DNA of 64,000 nt from Hyphomicrobiaceae bacterium (GCA_020442165.1 JAGRKV010000029.1:62001-126000), one strand, 5' to 3'; counted from the first letter of the stretch, positions 8,305-19,292 are shown. Translations and numbers: made by a program. Notes: a model not told the origin generated them from the letters alone.

Positions 8305-9099
8305 ATGTCGATCGATCGCCGCATCATCTTGCAGGGACTGTGCTGTTGCTCCGCCTGTGCAATTCTAGGATTGCCGGCATCAGCCCGGTCGCAGCAGGAG
8401 AAAGTTGCTCGGCTCAGCCAGATCAAGGGGTGCTTCGTCGAAGACAACAACGCCGATCTGCTGCTCGGCGCGAACTTCTCGGCAGGAAAGCATTCGCATT
8501 TGCCCAGCGAGGTCAAGACCATGATGCGGTCGACTGGCGATGAGGAAGTCGACCAGCTTTTCGATGCAGCATTGGCGCGGCTGGCGGAAACCTTCGATGT
8601 ATGGCCGAAGGTGGGATTCTATGACGACGGTGATGAGCCCAACGCCATGGCGATGCGCTACGCCGTCGCCGGCACCCATGAATTCGCCGTCGTGTTTGGA
8701 CGCAATTATTTCAAATCCCTGATGGACTACGACCCGTCAGGCATCACCCTGCTGCAGACCGCCGCGCACGAGTTCGCGCACGTCTGGGTCTATAAGGAAG
8801 GACTGTTCCAGAAGATCCGCGGCGGCCAGCCGACAGTGAAACGCATCGAGCTGCATGCCGACTTCATGTCCGGCTACTACCTCGGCTTCCGCAAGATCGA
8901 GCATCCCGACGAGTCTTTCCTGCTGGCCGGGTACAGGCGCGAGGATAGTGGCGATATGCAGGTTGACAACGTCAACCACCATGGTACGCCCGAGGAACGG
9001 GCAGATGCTGCCAACGCCGGCTTCGAACTCGGTGCCAAAAAGCGACCGACACCACGTCAGGCTCTCGAAGCAGCGACCGCCTACGTGTCCAACAAGTGA
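8305..9099 (+). CDS. Exported HExxH metalloprotease-like protein
   Basis: A 264-residue protein. The N-terminus has two arginines and a hydrophobic run with four cysteines (CCCSAC), then a signal-like AXA site (PASA), so export is likely. His155-Glu-Phe-Ala-His159 is a gluzincin-type HExxH motif, and Glu182 in IELHAD is suitably placed for the third zinc ligand, as in M48-like ExxxD arrangements. I do not recognise a named family. It follows the glycan-binding-domain gene by 35 bases, so the two exported proteins are probably made together and may act on the same envelope or extracellular target. The substrate is unknown. Confidence 0.72.
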   Translation: MSIDRRIILQGLCCCSACAILGLPASARSQQEKVARLSQIKGCFVEDNNADLLLGANFSAGKHSHLPSEVKTMMRSTGDEEVDQLFDAALARLAETFDVWPKVGFYDDGDEPNAMAMRYAVAGTHEFAVVFGRNYFKSLMDYDPSGITLLQTAAHEFAHVWVYKEGLFQKIRGGQPTVKRIELHADFMSGYYLGFRKIEHPDESFLLAGYRREDSGDMQVDNVNHHGTPEERADAANAGFELGAKKRPTPRQALEAATAYVSNK

Positions 9100-9111
9100 T
9101 GCCAACCAAGA

Positions 9112-9137
9112 ACGCGGCGATGATCGCATAGCCGCGT
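9112..9137. terminator. Hairpin between convergent metalloprotease and mscS-like genes
   Basis: ACGCGGC (9112-9118) and GCCGCGT (9131-9137) form a perfect 7-pair stem with a 12-base loop between two convergent stop codons. No T-run. Confidence 0.4.
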
Positions 9138-9185
9138 CCAATGACGAATGCGCGCTACCGGCTACCACCGCAGAATACAGCCAAA

Positions 9186-12038
9186 TCACGCCGAACGCAG
9201 GTTCCTTGGTGGCCGCTCGTCACTAGGCGGCGGCTCGTCTCCACCGCGAGGATCAGGCCGCTTGGCCCCGATCTGCTCCGCTACCGCCCTGGCCGCGCGC
9301 TCAGCGGCAAGCCGGCCGACTGTTGCTTTGACAAAATCCAGATCGCGCAGATGCACGTCCTGCTGCGGGAACGGTATCTCGATGTTCGCATCCTTCAGCG
9401 CCTTGAAGATCCGAATTCTGAGATCGGTAGCCGTGGCTACCGACCTGTTCACGTCGGCAACATAGGCGCGCAGCGTGAAGTCGAGCGAGCTCGCGGCAAA
9501 GTTATCGAAAGAAACAACCGGTGCAGGAAAATTGAGCACCATTGTCGATTCCTGCGCGATCCTTTCCAGCAGCGCCTTCACCTGCTCTGGGTCCGAATCG
9601 TAGCTCACGCCCACCATGACGTCGACGCGGCCCAGGGCATTACGGTGTGTCCGGTTCTTGACGGTCCCAGAGATCAATTCGGAGTTGGGAACAATGACGC
9701 TGGAGCGGTCGAAGGTTTCAATCTCTGTGGAGCGCACCGAAATGCGGCGCACATGGCCCTCATAGGCGCCGACCCCGATCCAGTCGCCTACCTTGATCGG
9801 CCGCTCCACCAGCAGGATGAGACCCGAGACGAAGTTGTTGACGATTGACTGCAGGCCGAAACCGATACCCACCGACAAGGCGCCAGCAACAATTGCCAGA
9901 TTGGTAATGTCGAGGCCGCCGTATGAAATCGCCGCCAGCGTTGCCAGCGCATAGCCGGCGTAGCCGATGCCGGTGTGTATCGAGTTGGCAAGCCCGGTAT
10001 CGATCCGCGATGGCTGCAGCACGGTTGCCGAGAGCCAGCGCTGCAGCATCCGCGTCACGAAGAGCAGGAAGGTGAAAAGCCCGATCGCGAGAAGAATCCG
10101 CGTCGGCGCGATGTGAATGCCGCCAATGTCGAAGCCGAACACCGCCGTCTTGACGAGGGCAACGATCTCCGGCGTCGAGAAGCCCCAGATCGCAAGCATT
10201 AGCGGGACCGCGGCAAAAGCGAGAAGCAGATTGAGTGTTACGTAAACCACCCGATCCATCTGCCGCTGCTGCGCGTCGTCAAGCTTGAGGCGTGCGCCCC
10301 AAAGCCGCGTGTTGACGGAAGGATCCGTCTCGCCAACGACATTGGGATCACCCGAGATCGCCCGGATCGCCAGATGCACGAGCACGATTGCAACGACGGC
10401 AGTCGCCGTCAGCACCACCTGGGAGGAAATAAAGCGGCCGAGTGCCACGTAACCAAGGAGGGAGACGCCAGCGATGGCTACGGCCACCAGGGCCATCGGA
10501 AGCTTCAGCCAATAGGGGCGCCACGCCGAGACATCCGCGGCGTCCACACTATCGCCCGTTTCACCCTTGGCCTTCACCCTCGGCGTTAGCGGCGTCCGCG
10601 CCAAAGCGAACAGCAGACCGGCGAACATCAAGCTGAAAATGAACGCCTGCGCGATGCTGACGTTGAACGGCAGATAGAGCATCTTGATGAGGTCCTGCAG
10701 GACCAGATCAATGCCATAGACGAATGCAGAGAGCCGGGTCAGGCGGTAAAGACGTCGCGCCGAAACATCCGATAGATTGACGAGTCGCCACTCCCGGCGC
10801 CCGGGCTGCAGAATGGCACGCGCCAATGCGCCAACGACGACGATAATCAGCGCACCGTTGAGCAGCATCCGCATGAAGCGCCCGGTCTGCAGATAAAGCA
10901 GATCGCTGCTGTCCAAACCGACAAAGAAAAATATCGACGCCGCCACCGCCGGAACGGCAATCGCCGGCGCGACCCAGCTTGCCACTGCGGCACGTTCGAA
11001 GAAGCGTGGTGGCTGACTGCCCTCCGGGCGGAACATCCGCGCCTTCATCAGCCGCCGCCGCAGATGTCGGAAACCGAAGTAGATGAGCAGCGAAATGAAA
11101 GTGATCGCGGCAACCTCGATCCACCGGGGCGCGGCCGAAGCCCACCATCCGCGCGCGATCGCCGTAAGTTCAGTTCCCGCACCAGGCAGCTCGCTGAGCA
11201 CGCTCTTCCAGATTGCCGGCTTCAGCGGCGATTGTTCCGTTCGCTTCAGAACCTGGTTGGCAAAGATACTTTGCCGCAACTCCTGCACGCGCTCGATCAG
11301 CTGGCGCGAACGTATGGAGACAAGTTCGGCCGACTTGATCGCACCATCGAGCTGCGACGCCACAGAATTGAGCCGCTGACGCTCCGCAGCAACTTCCGAT
11401 GACTCGGCTGGCTCCCCTTCCTTTGGTGCTGGCCCGAGCTTGTCGATCTGCGCCTTGACGTCGGCAAGCCGCGGCTTGATGGCATCGATCGCGCTGCGTG
11501 CTTCTGGCGGAAGCTTATCGATCTCCACACGCACGCGCGCCAGCTCGTCGTCCCGGTCTTGGACCCGTTCGACTGTTTTCTCCAGATCCTCCAGCAAACT
11601 GGAAATGCGCCGCACGGGTTGCAGCACCGGCTCAAGTGGCGCGCCGCCAGCTGCCGCCAGCGCCTTTTCCTCGGCCTCTTTCGCCGCCTGTTTCGCGCTA
11701 TCGTCCGCAGGTGCCGAGGGGGCGGCTGCACTGTCTACCGGGGTGCTACCAGAGGCATTGCCAGAATCGGGAGTGCCAGCAACGGGTGTACCATTCGCCG
11801 ACCCCGCCGAACCGCTGGGCTGGGCAGTCGCATCGCTCGTGCGTGCGCCTTTCAAGCCCTCAGCCCAATCCGGCATCGTCGCCTGGGCCAAATGCATCGC
11901 GCCGCCCTGCAGGCGATGCGCCTCTCCTGAGAGTGCGGCTGACGGCGCCACCACTGCAAAGATTGCCACGACCAGTGCTGCAAACCATGTTGGCATGAGC
12001 AGCATCCAGAATGGGTCTCTTTGTCGCAGACTGACCAT
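9186..12038 (-). CDS. Large MscS-family mechanosensitive channel (DUF3772 type)
   Basis: A 950-residue inner-membrane protein. Order: signal/TM segment, an Ala/Ser/Pro-rich stretch, a periplasmic coiled-coil region (LLEDLEKTVERVQDRDDELARVR and on) of the DUF3772 type, about ten transmembrane helices, then the MscS core with GLQSIVNNFVSGLILLVERP, the pore-lining and beta-domain signature. A cytoplasmic tail ends in an acidic/basic low-complexity segment. Such channels open under membrane tension and release solutes in osmotic downshock. I prefer ATG 12038 because AGAGG sits just before it; ATG 12059 lies seven codons upstream in frame. Downstream of the FliO-like gene on the same strand. Confidence 0.88.
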   Translation of the reverse strand: MVSLRQRDPFWMLLMPTWFAALVVAIFAVVAPSAALSGEAHRLQGGAMHLAQATMPDWAEGLKGARTSDATAQPSGSAGSANGTPVAGTPDSGNASGSTPVDSAAAPSAPADDSAKQAAKEAEEKALAAAGGAPLEPVLQPVRRISSLLEDLEKTVERVQDRDDELARVRVEIDKLPPEARSAIDAIKPRLADVKAQIDKLGPAPKEGEPAESSEVAAERQRLNSVASQLDGAIKSAELVSIRSRQLIERVQELRQSIFANQVLKRTEQSPLKPAIWKSVLSELPGAGTELTAIARGWWASAAPRWIEVAAITFISLLIYFGFRHLRRRLMKARMFRPEGSQPPRFFERAAVASWVAPAIAVPAVAASIFFFVGLDSSDLLYLQTGRFMRMLLNGALIIVVVGALARAILQPGRREWRLVNLSDVSARRLYRLTRLSAFVYGIDLVLQDLIKMLYLPFNVSIAQAFIFSLMFAGLLFALARTPLTPRVKAKGETGDSVDAADVSAWRPYWLKLPMALVAVAIAGVSLLGYVALGRFISSQVVLTATAVVAIVLVHLAIRAISGDPNVVGETDPSVNTRLWGARLKLDDAQQRQMDRVVYVTLNLLLAFAAVPLMLAIWGFSTPEIVALVKTAVFGFDIGGIHIAPTRILLAIGLFTFLLFVTRMLQRWLSATVLQPSRIDTGLANSIHTGIGYAGYALATLAAISYGGLDITNLAIVAGALSVGIGFGLQSIVNNFVSGLILLVERPIKVGDWIGVGAYEGHVRRISVRSTEIETFDRSSVIVPNSELISGTVKNRTHRNALGRVDVMVGVSYDSDPEQVKALLERIAQESTMVLNFPAPVVSFDNFAASSLDFTLRAYVADVNRSVATATDLRIRIFKALKDANIEIPFPQQDVHLRDLDFVKATVGRLAAERAARAVAEQIGAKRPDPRGGDEPPPSDERPPRNLRSA

Positions 12039-12196
12039 ATTACCTCTTAGCTTTGCCATCGCATCGCCGCCGGGAAGAACAAGTCCATATTACCGGCACG
12101 GCGGGATCCAACCGTGCGATGCGCGGTTTTGAGCGCCAACACAATGCGCGCTTCCGCGCACCAGCACGGGCGTTATGTGATCCGATTCCGGCGAAT

Positions 12197-12562
12197 TTAC
12201 TCGTTGGCCGCCGTCGAACCGAATGTGCGCTGCGGCCGTGACGAGAAAACGGCCTGCGGCGGCTCGACAACCTCGCCGCCTGCGCGCGTACGCCGGGGAC
12301 TAATATTGGTTTCGATGACCACGTCGACCGGGCCGCCCGTCATGATGAGGTGCTCCACGTCATCCCGCCGGATCAGAACCAGCCGGCGCCGTCCATCAAC
12401 GCTGGACTGCTCGACCACATCCAGACGCCGCTCGCCACGGTTCCCGAAAATCCCGCTGCCCCCGGCGCTTCCGGCGAAATAGTCCTTGCCGAAGTAGACC
12501 GCTGCTGCGGCCAATCCACCGACCACGACGACAACGAAGAGATAAAAAAGGATGTCCAGCAT
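12197..12562 (-). CDS. FliO-like small single-span membrane protein
   Basis: A 121-residue protein with one N-terminal transmembrane helix (ILFYLFVVVVVGGLAAAAVYF) followed by a short soluble domain, ERRLDVVEQSSVDGRRRLVL and a DVEHLIMTGGPVDVVIET block. This matches the FliO-type domain of the flagellar export apparatus, but no other flagellar gene is near. Similar genes sit beside cckA in related bacteria as I recall, so a role outside the flagellum is possible. It is divergent from cckA and upstream of the MscS-like gene. Confidence 0.72.
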   Translation of the reverse strand: MLDILFYLFVVVVVGGLAAAAVYFGKDYFAGSAGGSGIFGNRGERRLDVVEQSSVDGRRRLVLIRRDDVEHLIMTGGPVDVVIETNISPRRTRAGGEVVEPPQAVFSSRPQRTFGSTAANE

Positions 12563-12896
12563 GACGTGCGACCGCGGTCGTTCGCCGCGCTCCTTCTGCA
12601 GAAAAGTCGCCAGCGTGTGCCTGCTTTTCCAGCTTGGAGCCGACTTAATCTCCCAAGCCCGTCAGAAGCGCCCGTACACCGGCCCGACAGCAGTTCTCGC
12701 CGGACCTATAGCGCGAAATTCATGGCATTTTAACCCTAATGATCGAACTGTTGATGATCGTAACGGTCGGAAACAGCAGCCTGCACAGTCGATCCACAGC
12801 TTCTGCGCCTAGTGTGTTGCCGATCCGCCCGTAAACGAAGCAGCTCCCGTCCTCCAGGGGCCGGTTTTTCCTCCGTGGCGTAACAATACCGAGTAA
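12563..12896. other. Intergenic region between divergent FliO-like gene and cckA
   Basis: 334 bases without a convincing gene. It must carry the cckA promoter. I looked for a CtrA box (TTAA-N7-TTAA) and found none; a single TTAA half site occurs at about 12730. No strong hairpin was seen. Confidence 0.55.
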
Positions 12897-15509
12897 ATGT
12901 ATATGTTCGAGGCTATTAAGGCCCACCGTCCCGCGAATCAGCTAGCCTCCGTCGCCATGAGCGAAGCCGAGGCGCGATCCGACCGCATTGCCGCCGACGA
13001 TCCGCTCGCAGCCCTGCGCAGTGGGGGTGGCTATGCCACAATCCTCGTTGTGCTGGTGGCCGCGGGCGCGGCTGTTCTTTCGCTTATCGCATCCAACGCT
13101 GCCAACCCACTGTTCATCACCGCGCTCGCCGTTCTGGCGATGCTTGGCGTGTTCTTCGTTCTCGCCATGGCCGCGGGCCACATCCGAATTGGCGAGCGCC
13201 TGCCTGAGGCAGACCTCCTGAAGGCGATCAACGATGCGCAGAAGGAAGCGATACTGATTACCACCCGTCGATCCGGCCAGCCGATTTACGCCAATCGCGC
13301 CATGGCGTCACTCATCGGCCGGTCCGAAACGGGCGCGCTCGGTATGCTGGAGGATTTCTTCAGCGGCGTAAGCGATGCCTCCGAAGCGCTCTATCGTCTC
13401 AATCGCGCCGCCACGGCAGGTGAGTCGCGCCGCGAGATCCTGCCTGCGCCACTCAGCGATATGAATGGCCAGCAGCGCTATTACAGCGTCGCAGTGCGTT
13501 CCTTCACCACCGACGTACTCGAACGCGATCCGGGCCCGCTGATTATCTGGACCGTCGCCGATGTCACCGAGAAGCGTCTCGCCGAAGCCGCCGTCAGTGC
13601 CACTGTCGATGCCACGCTGAGCTTCTACGACACCATGCCGCTCGGTCTGATGCGCATCGATGCCGACGGTATCGTCTCCGACGCCAACACCACGCTCATC
13701 GACTGGATCGGAATCTCGCGGGATGTGGTCGAAAAGCGCATGCTGCGCATCACCGACCTCGTTTCAGCCGACGGCGCAGAAGTGTTGATGACGGCTGCGC
13801 GCCGCGGCACGCCAAGCCTGGCGATCGATATCGACATGGCGCGCGAGGACGGCCGCTCGCTGCCGATGCATCTTGTCTGCCGCACCCATGACGCCGCGGA
13901 TTCTTCCGGCGGACTGATAATCGGCTGCCTCAACCGTGAAGACGACCCGGCCGCCGGCAGCGATGACGCCGCCGCCGAGCTGCGCCTGTCGCGCTTCTTC
14001 CAGTCCGCTCCGTTTGGCATCGCCACCGTCGCCTCGGACGGCACGATCACCAACACCAACACCGCATTCGCGCGCATGATCCTGGACGGCACCAGCGGCA
14101 CAGGCGAATTCGTGCTCGACGCACTCACGCCACGCACCGACCAGGCCGTGCGCCAGCAGGTGCAGGCAGGTCTGGCGGATGTTCTGGCCGGACGCGGCAA
14201 CGTCGCACCGATCGAGATCACCGTTGGCCAGAATGGCGAATTCACCCGCCGCGTCTTCATGAGCCCGCTGGCCGGAGCGACAGGAGCCCGCGAAGCCGCC
14301 GTGCTCTACGTTTTGGACGCCACCGAACAAAAGCGCCTCGAAGCCCGCTTTGCGCAATCCAACAAGATGGAGGCCGTCGGCACGCTGGCAGGCGGCATCG
14401 CCCACGACTTCAACAACGTGCTGACCGCCATTATCGGCTTTTCCGAGTTCCTTCTGCAAAGCCACAAGCCAGGCGACCCCGCACATCGCGACTTGTTGAG
14501 CATCAAGTCTTCAGCAAGCCGTGCCGCCGGCCTCGTTTCCAAGTTGCTCGCCTTCTCGCGCCAGCAGACGCTGCAGAACGAGGTGCTTCAGCTGGGTGAA
14601 GTGGTCAGCGAGATCACGCCGCTGATGAACAAGACTCTGGGCGAGAAGATTTCGCTCAAGGTCTTGACCGAACGCGAGCTGTGGCTCGTCAAGACCGACA
14701 AATCGCAGCTCGATCGCGTGATCGTCAATCTCGTGGTCAATGCCAAGGATGCGATGGCGGACGGCGGTCAACTCACAATCCGCACGCGCAACGTCACTGA
14801 GCGCGAATGCCAGAAGATGGACCACTTCGGCCTGGCCGTTGGCGAGTACGTGATGATCGAAGTCGCCGACACCGGAACCGGCATGAGCCCGGAAGTCCTG
14901 AACAAGATCTTCGAGCCGTTCTTCACCACGAAGGGCGTCGGTAAGGGCACCGGCCTCGGTCTCGCCACCGTCTATGGCATCGTCAAGCAGACCGGTGGCT
15001 TCATCTTCCCTGAAAGCGAAATCGGCAAGGGCACCACCTTCCGCGTTTTCCTGCCGCGCTATGTTCCCGACGCCGAGGAAGCAACCGCAATTCAGCAGAA
15101 GCAGGCGAAGAAGGAACAGCGCCACGCGCCCGACGTCACCGGATCAGGCCGTGTCCTGCTCGTCGAGGACGAGGATGGTGTGCGCAGCTTCGCCGTGCGC
15201 GCGCTGAGAAGCCGCGGCTTCGAGGTGCTTGAGGCAACGAACGGTGCGGAAGCGCTGGAACTTATCGAGGCAAGCCAGATCCCGCTCGACATCGTTGTCT
15301 CAGACGTTGTCATGCCGGAGGTCGACGGACCGACGTTGCTGAAGACCGTGCGTCAGTCCCACCCCGACCTGAAGTTCGTCTTCATGTCCGGCTACCCCAA
15401 CGACGCCTTCCGATCCGGCCTCGACGCCCAGGAAAAGTTCGGCTTCCTGCCCAAGCCCTTCTCGCTTGCCGAACTCGTCGGCAAGGTCAAGGAAGAGCTT
15501 GCGAACTGA
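12897..15509 (+). CDS. cckA: Hybrid sensor histidine kinase CckA
   Basis: An 870-residue hybrid kinase at the top of the CckA-ChpT-CtrA cell-cycle phosphorelay. Two transmembrane helices lie at about residues 45-95, followed by PAS-like modules, a HisKA helix with phospho-accepting His503 in [20 protein letters not shown], a HATPase domain with the N box [13 protein letters not shown] and G boxes DTGTGM and GKGTGLGL, then a receiver domain with Asp803 in [13 protein letters not shown] and the FLPKPFSL lysine. The architecture matches CckA and not a generic hybrid kinase. Start ATG 12897 is the longest; ATG 12957 (MSEAEA) is a good alternative. Confidence 0.92.
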   Translation: MYMFEAIKAHRPANQLASVAMSEAEARSDRIAADDPLAALRSGGGYATILVVLVAAGAAVLSLIASNAANPLFITALAVLAMLGVFFVLAMAAGHIRIGERLPEADLLKAINDAQKEAILITTRRSGQPIYANRAMASLIGRSETGALGMLEDFFSGVSDASEALYRLNRAATAGESRREILPAPLSDMNGQQRYYSVAVRSFTTDVLERDPGPLIIWTVADVTEKRLAEAAVSATVDATLSFYDTMPLGLMRIDADGIVSDANTTLIDWIGISRDVVEKRMLRITDLVSADGAEVLMTAARRGTPSLAIDIDMAREDGRSLPMHLVCRTHDAADSSGGLIIGCLNREDDPAAGSDDAAAELRLSRFFQSAPFGIATVASDGTITNTNTAFARMILDGTSGTGEFVLDALTPRTDQAVRQQVQAGLADVLAGRGNVAPIEITVGQNGEFTRRVFMSPLAGATGAREAAVLYVLDATEQKRLEARFAQSNKMEAVGTLAGGIAHDFNNVLTAIIGFSEFLLQSHKPGDPAHRDLLSIKSSASRAAGLVSKLLAFSRQQTLQNEVLQLGEVVSEITPLMNKTLGEKISLKVLTERELWLVKTDKSQLDRVIVNLVVNAKDAMADGGQLTIRTRNVTERECQKMDHFGLAVGEYVMIEVADTGTGMSPEVLNKIFEPFFTTKGVGKGTGLGLATVYGIVKQTGGFIFPESEIGKGTTFRVFLPRYVPDAEEATAIQQKQAKKEQRHAPDVTGSGRVLLVEDEDGVRSFAVRALRSRGFEVLEATNGAEALELIEASQIPLDIVVSDVVMPEVDGPTLLKTVRQSHPDLKFVFMSGYPNDAFRSGLDAQEKFGFLPKPFSLAELVGKVKEELAN

Positions 15510-15536
15510 GACGTCCCGGCGAACTGCATTGATTTC

Positions 15537-15603
15537 AAGACGAGTCCCGACGCACACAGACACTGGATGCTAATCCTGAAGTCAGTGTTGCGTCGGGCGT
15601 CTT
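15537..15603. terminator. Long bidirectional terminator-like hairpin after cckA
   Basis: AAGACG (15537-15542) with CGTCTT (15598-15603), CCCGACGCA (15546-15554) with TGCGTCGGG (15589-15597), and CACTG (15561-15565) with CAGTG (15583-15587) nest into one long interrupted stem between two convergent genes. Confidence 0.65.
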
Positions 15604-15624
15604 ATCGCGCGCAGCTCGTCGCTG

Positions 15625-15933
15625 CTACTTTGCCTGCGGCGCAGCCGGAGCAGCAGCGGGCGGCGGCGAGCCCGGCGGATCGATTTTCACCTTGAGGATC
15701 TGCTCGAAGCCGTTTTCGGTACCGACAAAGTACACTGTCACCGTCGCACCCACTTCCATGGTGCCTTCGATCAGCTTCTTGTCGATACCAAGCGTGGTGC
15801 GGTCGTTGAGCACCATGAGACCTGTTGTTGGGTTGAACGCTGTCAGTTTGGCTGTGAACTGGTCCGCCGCGTTGGCGGCAGCACTGCTCGTTGCAGTCAG
15901 GATTGCTGCTAGGAAAAGCGCTTTTGTGCGCAT
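15625..15933 (-). CDS. Small exported protein, DUF1344-like beta fold
   Basis: A 102-residue protein. The first 23 residues form a signal peptide (MRTKALFLAAILTATSSAAA with cleavage near ANAA). The mature part reads as short beta strands: FTAKLTAFNPTTGLMVL, then a basic loop and GATVTVYFVGTENGFEQIL, like small periplasmic DUF1344-type domains of unknown role. The C-terminus is a Pro/Ala tail. ATG 15933 is favoured because it begins the signal peptide; ATG 15945 is four codons upstream. 274 bases of apparently empty DNA separate it from the esterase-like gene upstream. Confidence 0.7.
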   Translation of the reverse strand: MRTKALFLAAILTATSSAAANAADQFTAKLTAFNPTTGLMVLNDRTTLGIDKKLIEGTMEVGATVTVYFVGTENGFEQILKVKIDPPGSPPPAAAPAAPQAK

Positions 15934-16207
15934 GACGTCTCTCATGAAAGGGGAGGAGCTTCGCCCCGCCGTCAGACTGTGACTGGCTCGCACAGGTGAC
16001 AGCTCGGGCGACATGGTTGATATGGCCATTCGACCGGACACGCGGCATCTCCCCTGAAGAATGCCGTCTGGGGCACTCCCAGAAAAGCGCGCCCCGAAGC
16101 TGAAAGCCAATGAACTTTTTCTGATGCACCGCCCGCCAAGCGCGGCGGCGCGTCACTTGACAATATCGGCGCCGACACAGCCTCGCCATACCGAGGTCAA
16201 GGCGCAC

Positions 16208-17341
16208 TCAGCGCCGCGCTTGGTGCGGTTTGGTTTCGTCGTCGAGGCGAAATTGCAGAAGCAGGGTACGTTGCAGAAAGCCGTTGAAGTTATCATCCGA
16301 CATCAGCGTCAGCACCGTCCTGCCACGCGCATCTTTATGCGCCGAGATCGCTTCCATGTTGTCGATCTCGTCCGTCATGTCCGCTTCCAGGAGCACGTCA
16401 CCCTTGACGACGGCACCGGGCTTCAGTTCATCGACGCTGACACGCCGCAGACGCATCTTTACCCCTTCCAGCCAGCGGAACCGCCGCTCCAGAACGATGA
16501 GATCCCCATTGTCGAGGCTGACCGCATCTGTCGGATCGAAACCGCCGATGTCGGTCATCGCGAAACGGAGGGACTTGCCGCCAGCAACAATCCAGCCGCT
16601 ATGGTTGCCACCGCCATCCATCAGATGTTCGGCAAGCGCTACAAACCCACCCTTGTAACGCCCGGACTTGATCTGCGCGACCGCCTCGAAACCTTTGAGT
16701 GCGCGCATGCGCCGGGCATCAGAGGGAATGCCCAGATAACGCGACGGAGGCGTGACACCATCGCTGTTCACGCTAAACAAGCCCAGGCGATGATTCTGTT
16801 CAAACGAGATCAGCAATTGCCCGCGCGATACCGAACCGGAGAGAAGCAGCACCGCCTCGGCATCCCGATCCCGGTCGCGTCTGAGCCGCCCCCCATTCTT
16901 CGCCTTGATCGGCCCCAACCGCGCGTTCTTCAAGCCTTCCGGACGCGACGCTCTGTAGGCAAGGTCCGCCGTCAACCAGGTCCCCGCATCCGACACCGCA
17001 ACGAGCTTGCTTCCGTCTGCATCCATCGCGAGTCCCGACCAGCCGCCAAACCGCGCGTCGCTGGAGGACAACACCAAGCCGCCCAGGAATTCCAGTTTCC
17101 CGAAGCTCGTCCTGCTGTAACTGGTCTTGTCAAAGCCGCCCAGCGGCTGCGCCCGGATCTCGATCTTCGTCGTCTCGCTGCCGGAGGTATCCGGCTTGGG
17201 CGCTTTGTGCTGGGAAGCAGCAAGCGCCGGCCCCGCAAGAATACTGCCCACCATGAGTATCGCCATGCCCGCGGCCACCTCAAATAGCGCTGCCGGCCTA
17301 CCCTGCCGCACGACAAGAGTGCTGCACATCATTTCCCGCAT
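16208..17341 (-). CDS. Exported phytase-like/esterase-like beta-propeller protein (PF13449 type)
   Basis: About 377 residues. A signal peptide (MAILMVGSILAGPALAA) is followed by a domain of the family annotated as esterase-like activity of phytase. Visible marks: FGGWSGLAMDADGSKLVAVSDAG, RDRDRDAEAV, SFEQNHRL, and DNMEAISAHKDARGRTVL LTLMSDDNFN near the end, acidic loops consistent with calcium binding in a beta propeller. The substrate is not known. The start is uncertain: ATGs at 17419 (overlapping cobT), 17341, 17332 and 17329 are in frame; I chose 17341, which leaves a short gap after cobT and an intact signal. It probably ends the cobS-MaoC-cobT transcript. Confidence 0.72.
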   Translation of the reverse strand: MREMMCSTLVVRQGRPAALFEVAAGMAILMVGSILAGPALAASQHKAPKPDTSGSETTKIEIRAQPLGGFDKTSYSRTSFGKLEFLGGLVLSSSDARFGGWSGLAMDADGSKLVAVSDAGTWLTADLAYRASRPEGLKNARLGPIKAKNGGRLRRDRDRDAEAVLLLSGSVSRGQLLISFEQNHRLGLFSVNSDGVTPPSRYLGIPSDARRMRALKGFEAVAQIKSGRYKGGFVALAEHLMDGGGNHSGWIVAGGKSLRFAMTDIGGFDPTDAVSLDNGDLIVLERRFRWLEGVKMRLRRVSVDELKPGAVVKGDVLLEADMTDEIDNMEAISAHKDARGRTVLTLMSDDNFNGFLQRTLLLQFRLDDETKPHQARR

Positions 17342-17384
17342 CCCGCCACATTGCCTCTCATCGAGCTTCGCATTCCGCAAGGGC

Positions 17385-19292
17385 TCAATTGAGGCGTCCG
17401 CGCCGGCCGCCTCTGCCATGCATCGATGGCATCCGCGACGCCCCTGATGGCTTCTCGTCGAACAGTTCGACCAGTTTCTCGGTCATCGCTCCGGCAAGCT
17501 CCGACGGATCGGTGATCGTTACCGCCCGGCGATAATAGCGCGTCACGTCATGACCAATTCCGATCGCTAATAGTTCGACCGGCGAGCGAGTCTCGATTTC
17601 CTGGATCACCTGCCGCAGATGGCTTTCCAGATAGGTGCCAGAGTTGGCCGACAGCGTTGAATCATCAACCGGCGCTCCATCCGAGATCATCATCAGGATG
17701 CGCCGCTGCTCCGGACGCGCCAGTAGGCGGCTGTGGGCCCACGCCAGCGCCTCACCATCGATATTCTCCTTGAGCAGTCCCTCGCGCATCATTAGCGCCA
17801 GAGAGCGGCGCGCCCGTCGCCAAGGCGCGTCGGCCTTCTTGTAGATGATGTGCCTGAGATCGTTGAGACGGCCCGGCGGCATTGGCTTGCCAGCCTCGAT
17901 CCAGCGCTCACGCGATTGCCCGCCCTTCCAGGCTCGCGTCGTGAACCCAAGGATCTCGACCTTGACCCCGCAGCGCTCAAGCGTCCGTGCGAGTATTTCC
18001 GCGCAGCACGCGGCCACCATGATCGGCCGCCCACGCATCGAGCCGGAGTTGTCGAGCAGCAGCGTGACGACCGTGTCGCGGAAGTCGGTATCGCGCTCCT
18101 GCTTGAAAGACAAAGGAGCCATGGGATCGATGATGATGCGCGTCAGGCGCGCCGCATCGAGCGTGCCCTCTTCCAGGTCAAAGTCCCAGGCGCGATTTTG
18201 TTGCGCGAGCAGCTTTCGCTGCAGCTTGTTGGCAAGCCGCGACACCACCGCCGAAAGATTGCGCAGTTCCTTGTCGAGGAAGGCTCGCAGCCGGTCGAGC
18301 TCCTCCGCCATCGCCAGCTCTTCAGCCTCGACGATCTCGTCGTATTCGCGGGTAAAAACCGAGTAGCCGAACCGCTCGGGCTCATCGAGCACGGACGGAT
18401 TGGGCCGCCACGGCTCAGGCGTTTCGCCTTCTTCCGGCCCGTCCAGATCCGCCTCATACTGGTCGGTGGGCGCACGCTCAGCAGCTTCTTGCTGTTCGCC
18501 GGCATCGCCCGGCTCCTCGGTGTCGTCGCTCTGCTGCTGCTCACCGTCGCCGTCGCCCTCGTTCTCCTCCGCCTCTTCTTCGCCGTTGTCCGGCTTTTCT
18601 TCCTCGTCGTCGTCCTGCTCCTGATTGCCGCCCTGTTGCGGTTCTTCCAGCACTTCGAGCGATTTCAGGAGCTGCTTGACCAGTCGGCCGAACGAAGCCT
18701 GATCGTCGGCAAGACCATTCATCTTGTCGAGCACATCACCACCCCGCGCTTCGATATGTTCGCGCCAGACATCGACGATGGCCTGGGCGTTCGCGGGCGC
18801 CTTCTGCCCCGTCAGCCGTTCGCGCACCAGCAGCGCCAGCGCATCTTCAAGTGGCGCCTCCTCGCGGCTTGTCACATGCGCAAACCGGCCATGCGCATAG
18901 GAATCCTGGATCTTGGCAGAAAGGTTTTGCGCCATGCCCGCCATGCGATTGGCGCCGACAGCTTCGACCCGCGCCCGCTCCACAGCATCAAACGCTGCCC
19001 GCGCCGGTCCACCGCTGGGGAACATCCTGTTATGTAAGATATTGTCGTGGCATGCGGCAGTGAGTGCCAGGCTATCCGCCCACCCACGCAACACCGCGAC
19101 TTCGTGCGGCGTTGGAATGCGCGAAGGCTCGGGCAGATGCACGATCTTGCCGTCCAGCTCTGGCCGCCCTGGCTGAAACGCGACATGCACCTCGCCGTCA
19201 CCAGCAACGGCGCGCACGCAGACTTCAAGCGCCTTCTTGAACGGCTCGCTTGGCGCTTCCTTGCGTTTTGGTGCATTTGGCGATTGGGCCAT
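17385..19292 (-). CDS. cobT: Aerobic cobaltochelatase subunit CobT
   Basis: A 635-residue CobT. With CobS it forms the AAA+ chaperone that, with CobN, inserts cobalt into hydrogenobyrinate a,c-diamide in the aerobic B12 pathway. Layout: an N-terminal conserved domain, a very acidic central linker (residues about 220-290, rich in Glu, Asp, Gln), then a von Willebrand A-like domain with the MIDAS motif DNSGS starting at Asp414, and a C-terminal [20 protein letters not shown]. The large catalytic subunit CobN is not in the window. The order cobS, MaoC-like gene, cobT on one strand suggests one transcript. Confidence 0.94.
   Translation of the reverse strand: MAQSPNAPKRKEAPSEPFKKALEVCVRAVAGDGEVHVAFQPGRPELDGKIVHLPEPSRIPTPHEVAVLRGWADSLALTAACHDNILHNRMFPSGGPARAAFDAVERARVEAVGANRMAGMAQNLSAKIQDSYAHGRFAHVTSREEAPLEDALALLVRERLTGQKAPANAQAIVDVWREHIEARGGDVLDKMNGLADDQASFGRLVKQLLKSLEVLEEPQQGGNQEQDDDEEEKPDNGEEEAEENEGDGDGEQQQSDDTEEPGDAGEQQEAAERAPTDQYEADLDGPEEGETPEPWRPNPSVLDEPERFGYSVFTREYDEIVEAEELAMAEELDRLRAFLDKELRNLSAVVSRLANKLQRKLLAQQNRAWDFDLEEGTLDAARLTRIIIDPMAPLSFKQERDTDFRDTVVTLLLDNSGSMRGRPIMVAACCAEILARTLERCGVKVEILGFTTRAWKGGQSRERWIEAGKPMPPGRLNDLRHIIYKKADAPWRRARRSLALMMREGLLKENIDGEALAWAHSRLLARPEQRRILMMISDGAPVDDSTLSANSGTYLESHLRQVIQEIETRSPVELLAIGIGHDVTRYYRRAVTITDPSELAGAMTEKLVELFDEKPSGASRMPSMHGRGGRRGRLN

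Noticed and set aside
17850..19037. A 395-codon open frame on the plus strand with a Leu/Val-rich middle
   Set aside because: Antisense to cobT; the hydrophobic stretch is the mirror of the acidic linker and is not a real membrane protein.
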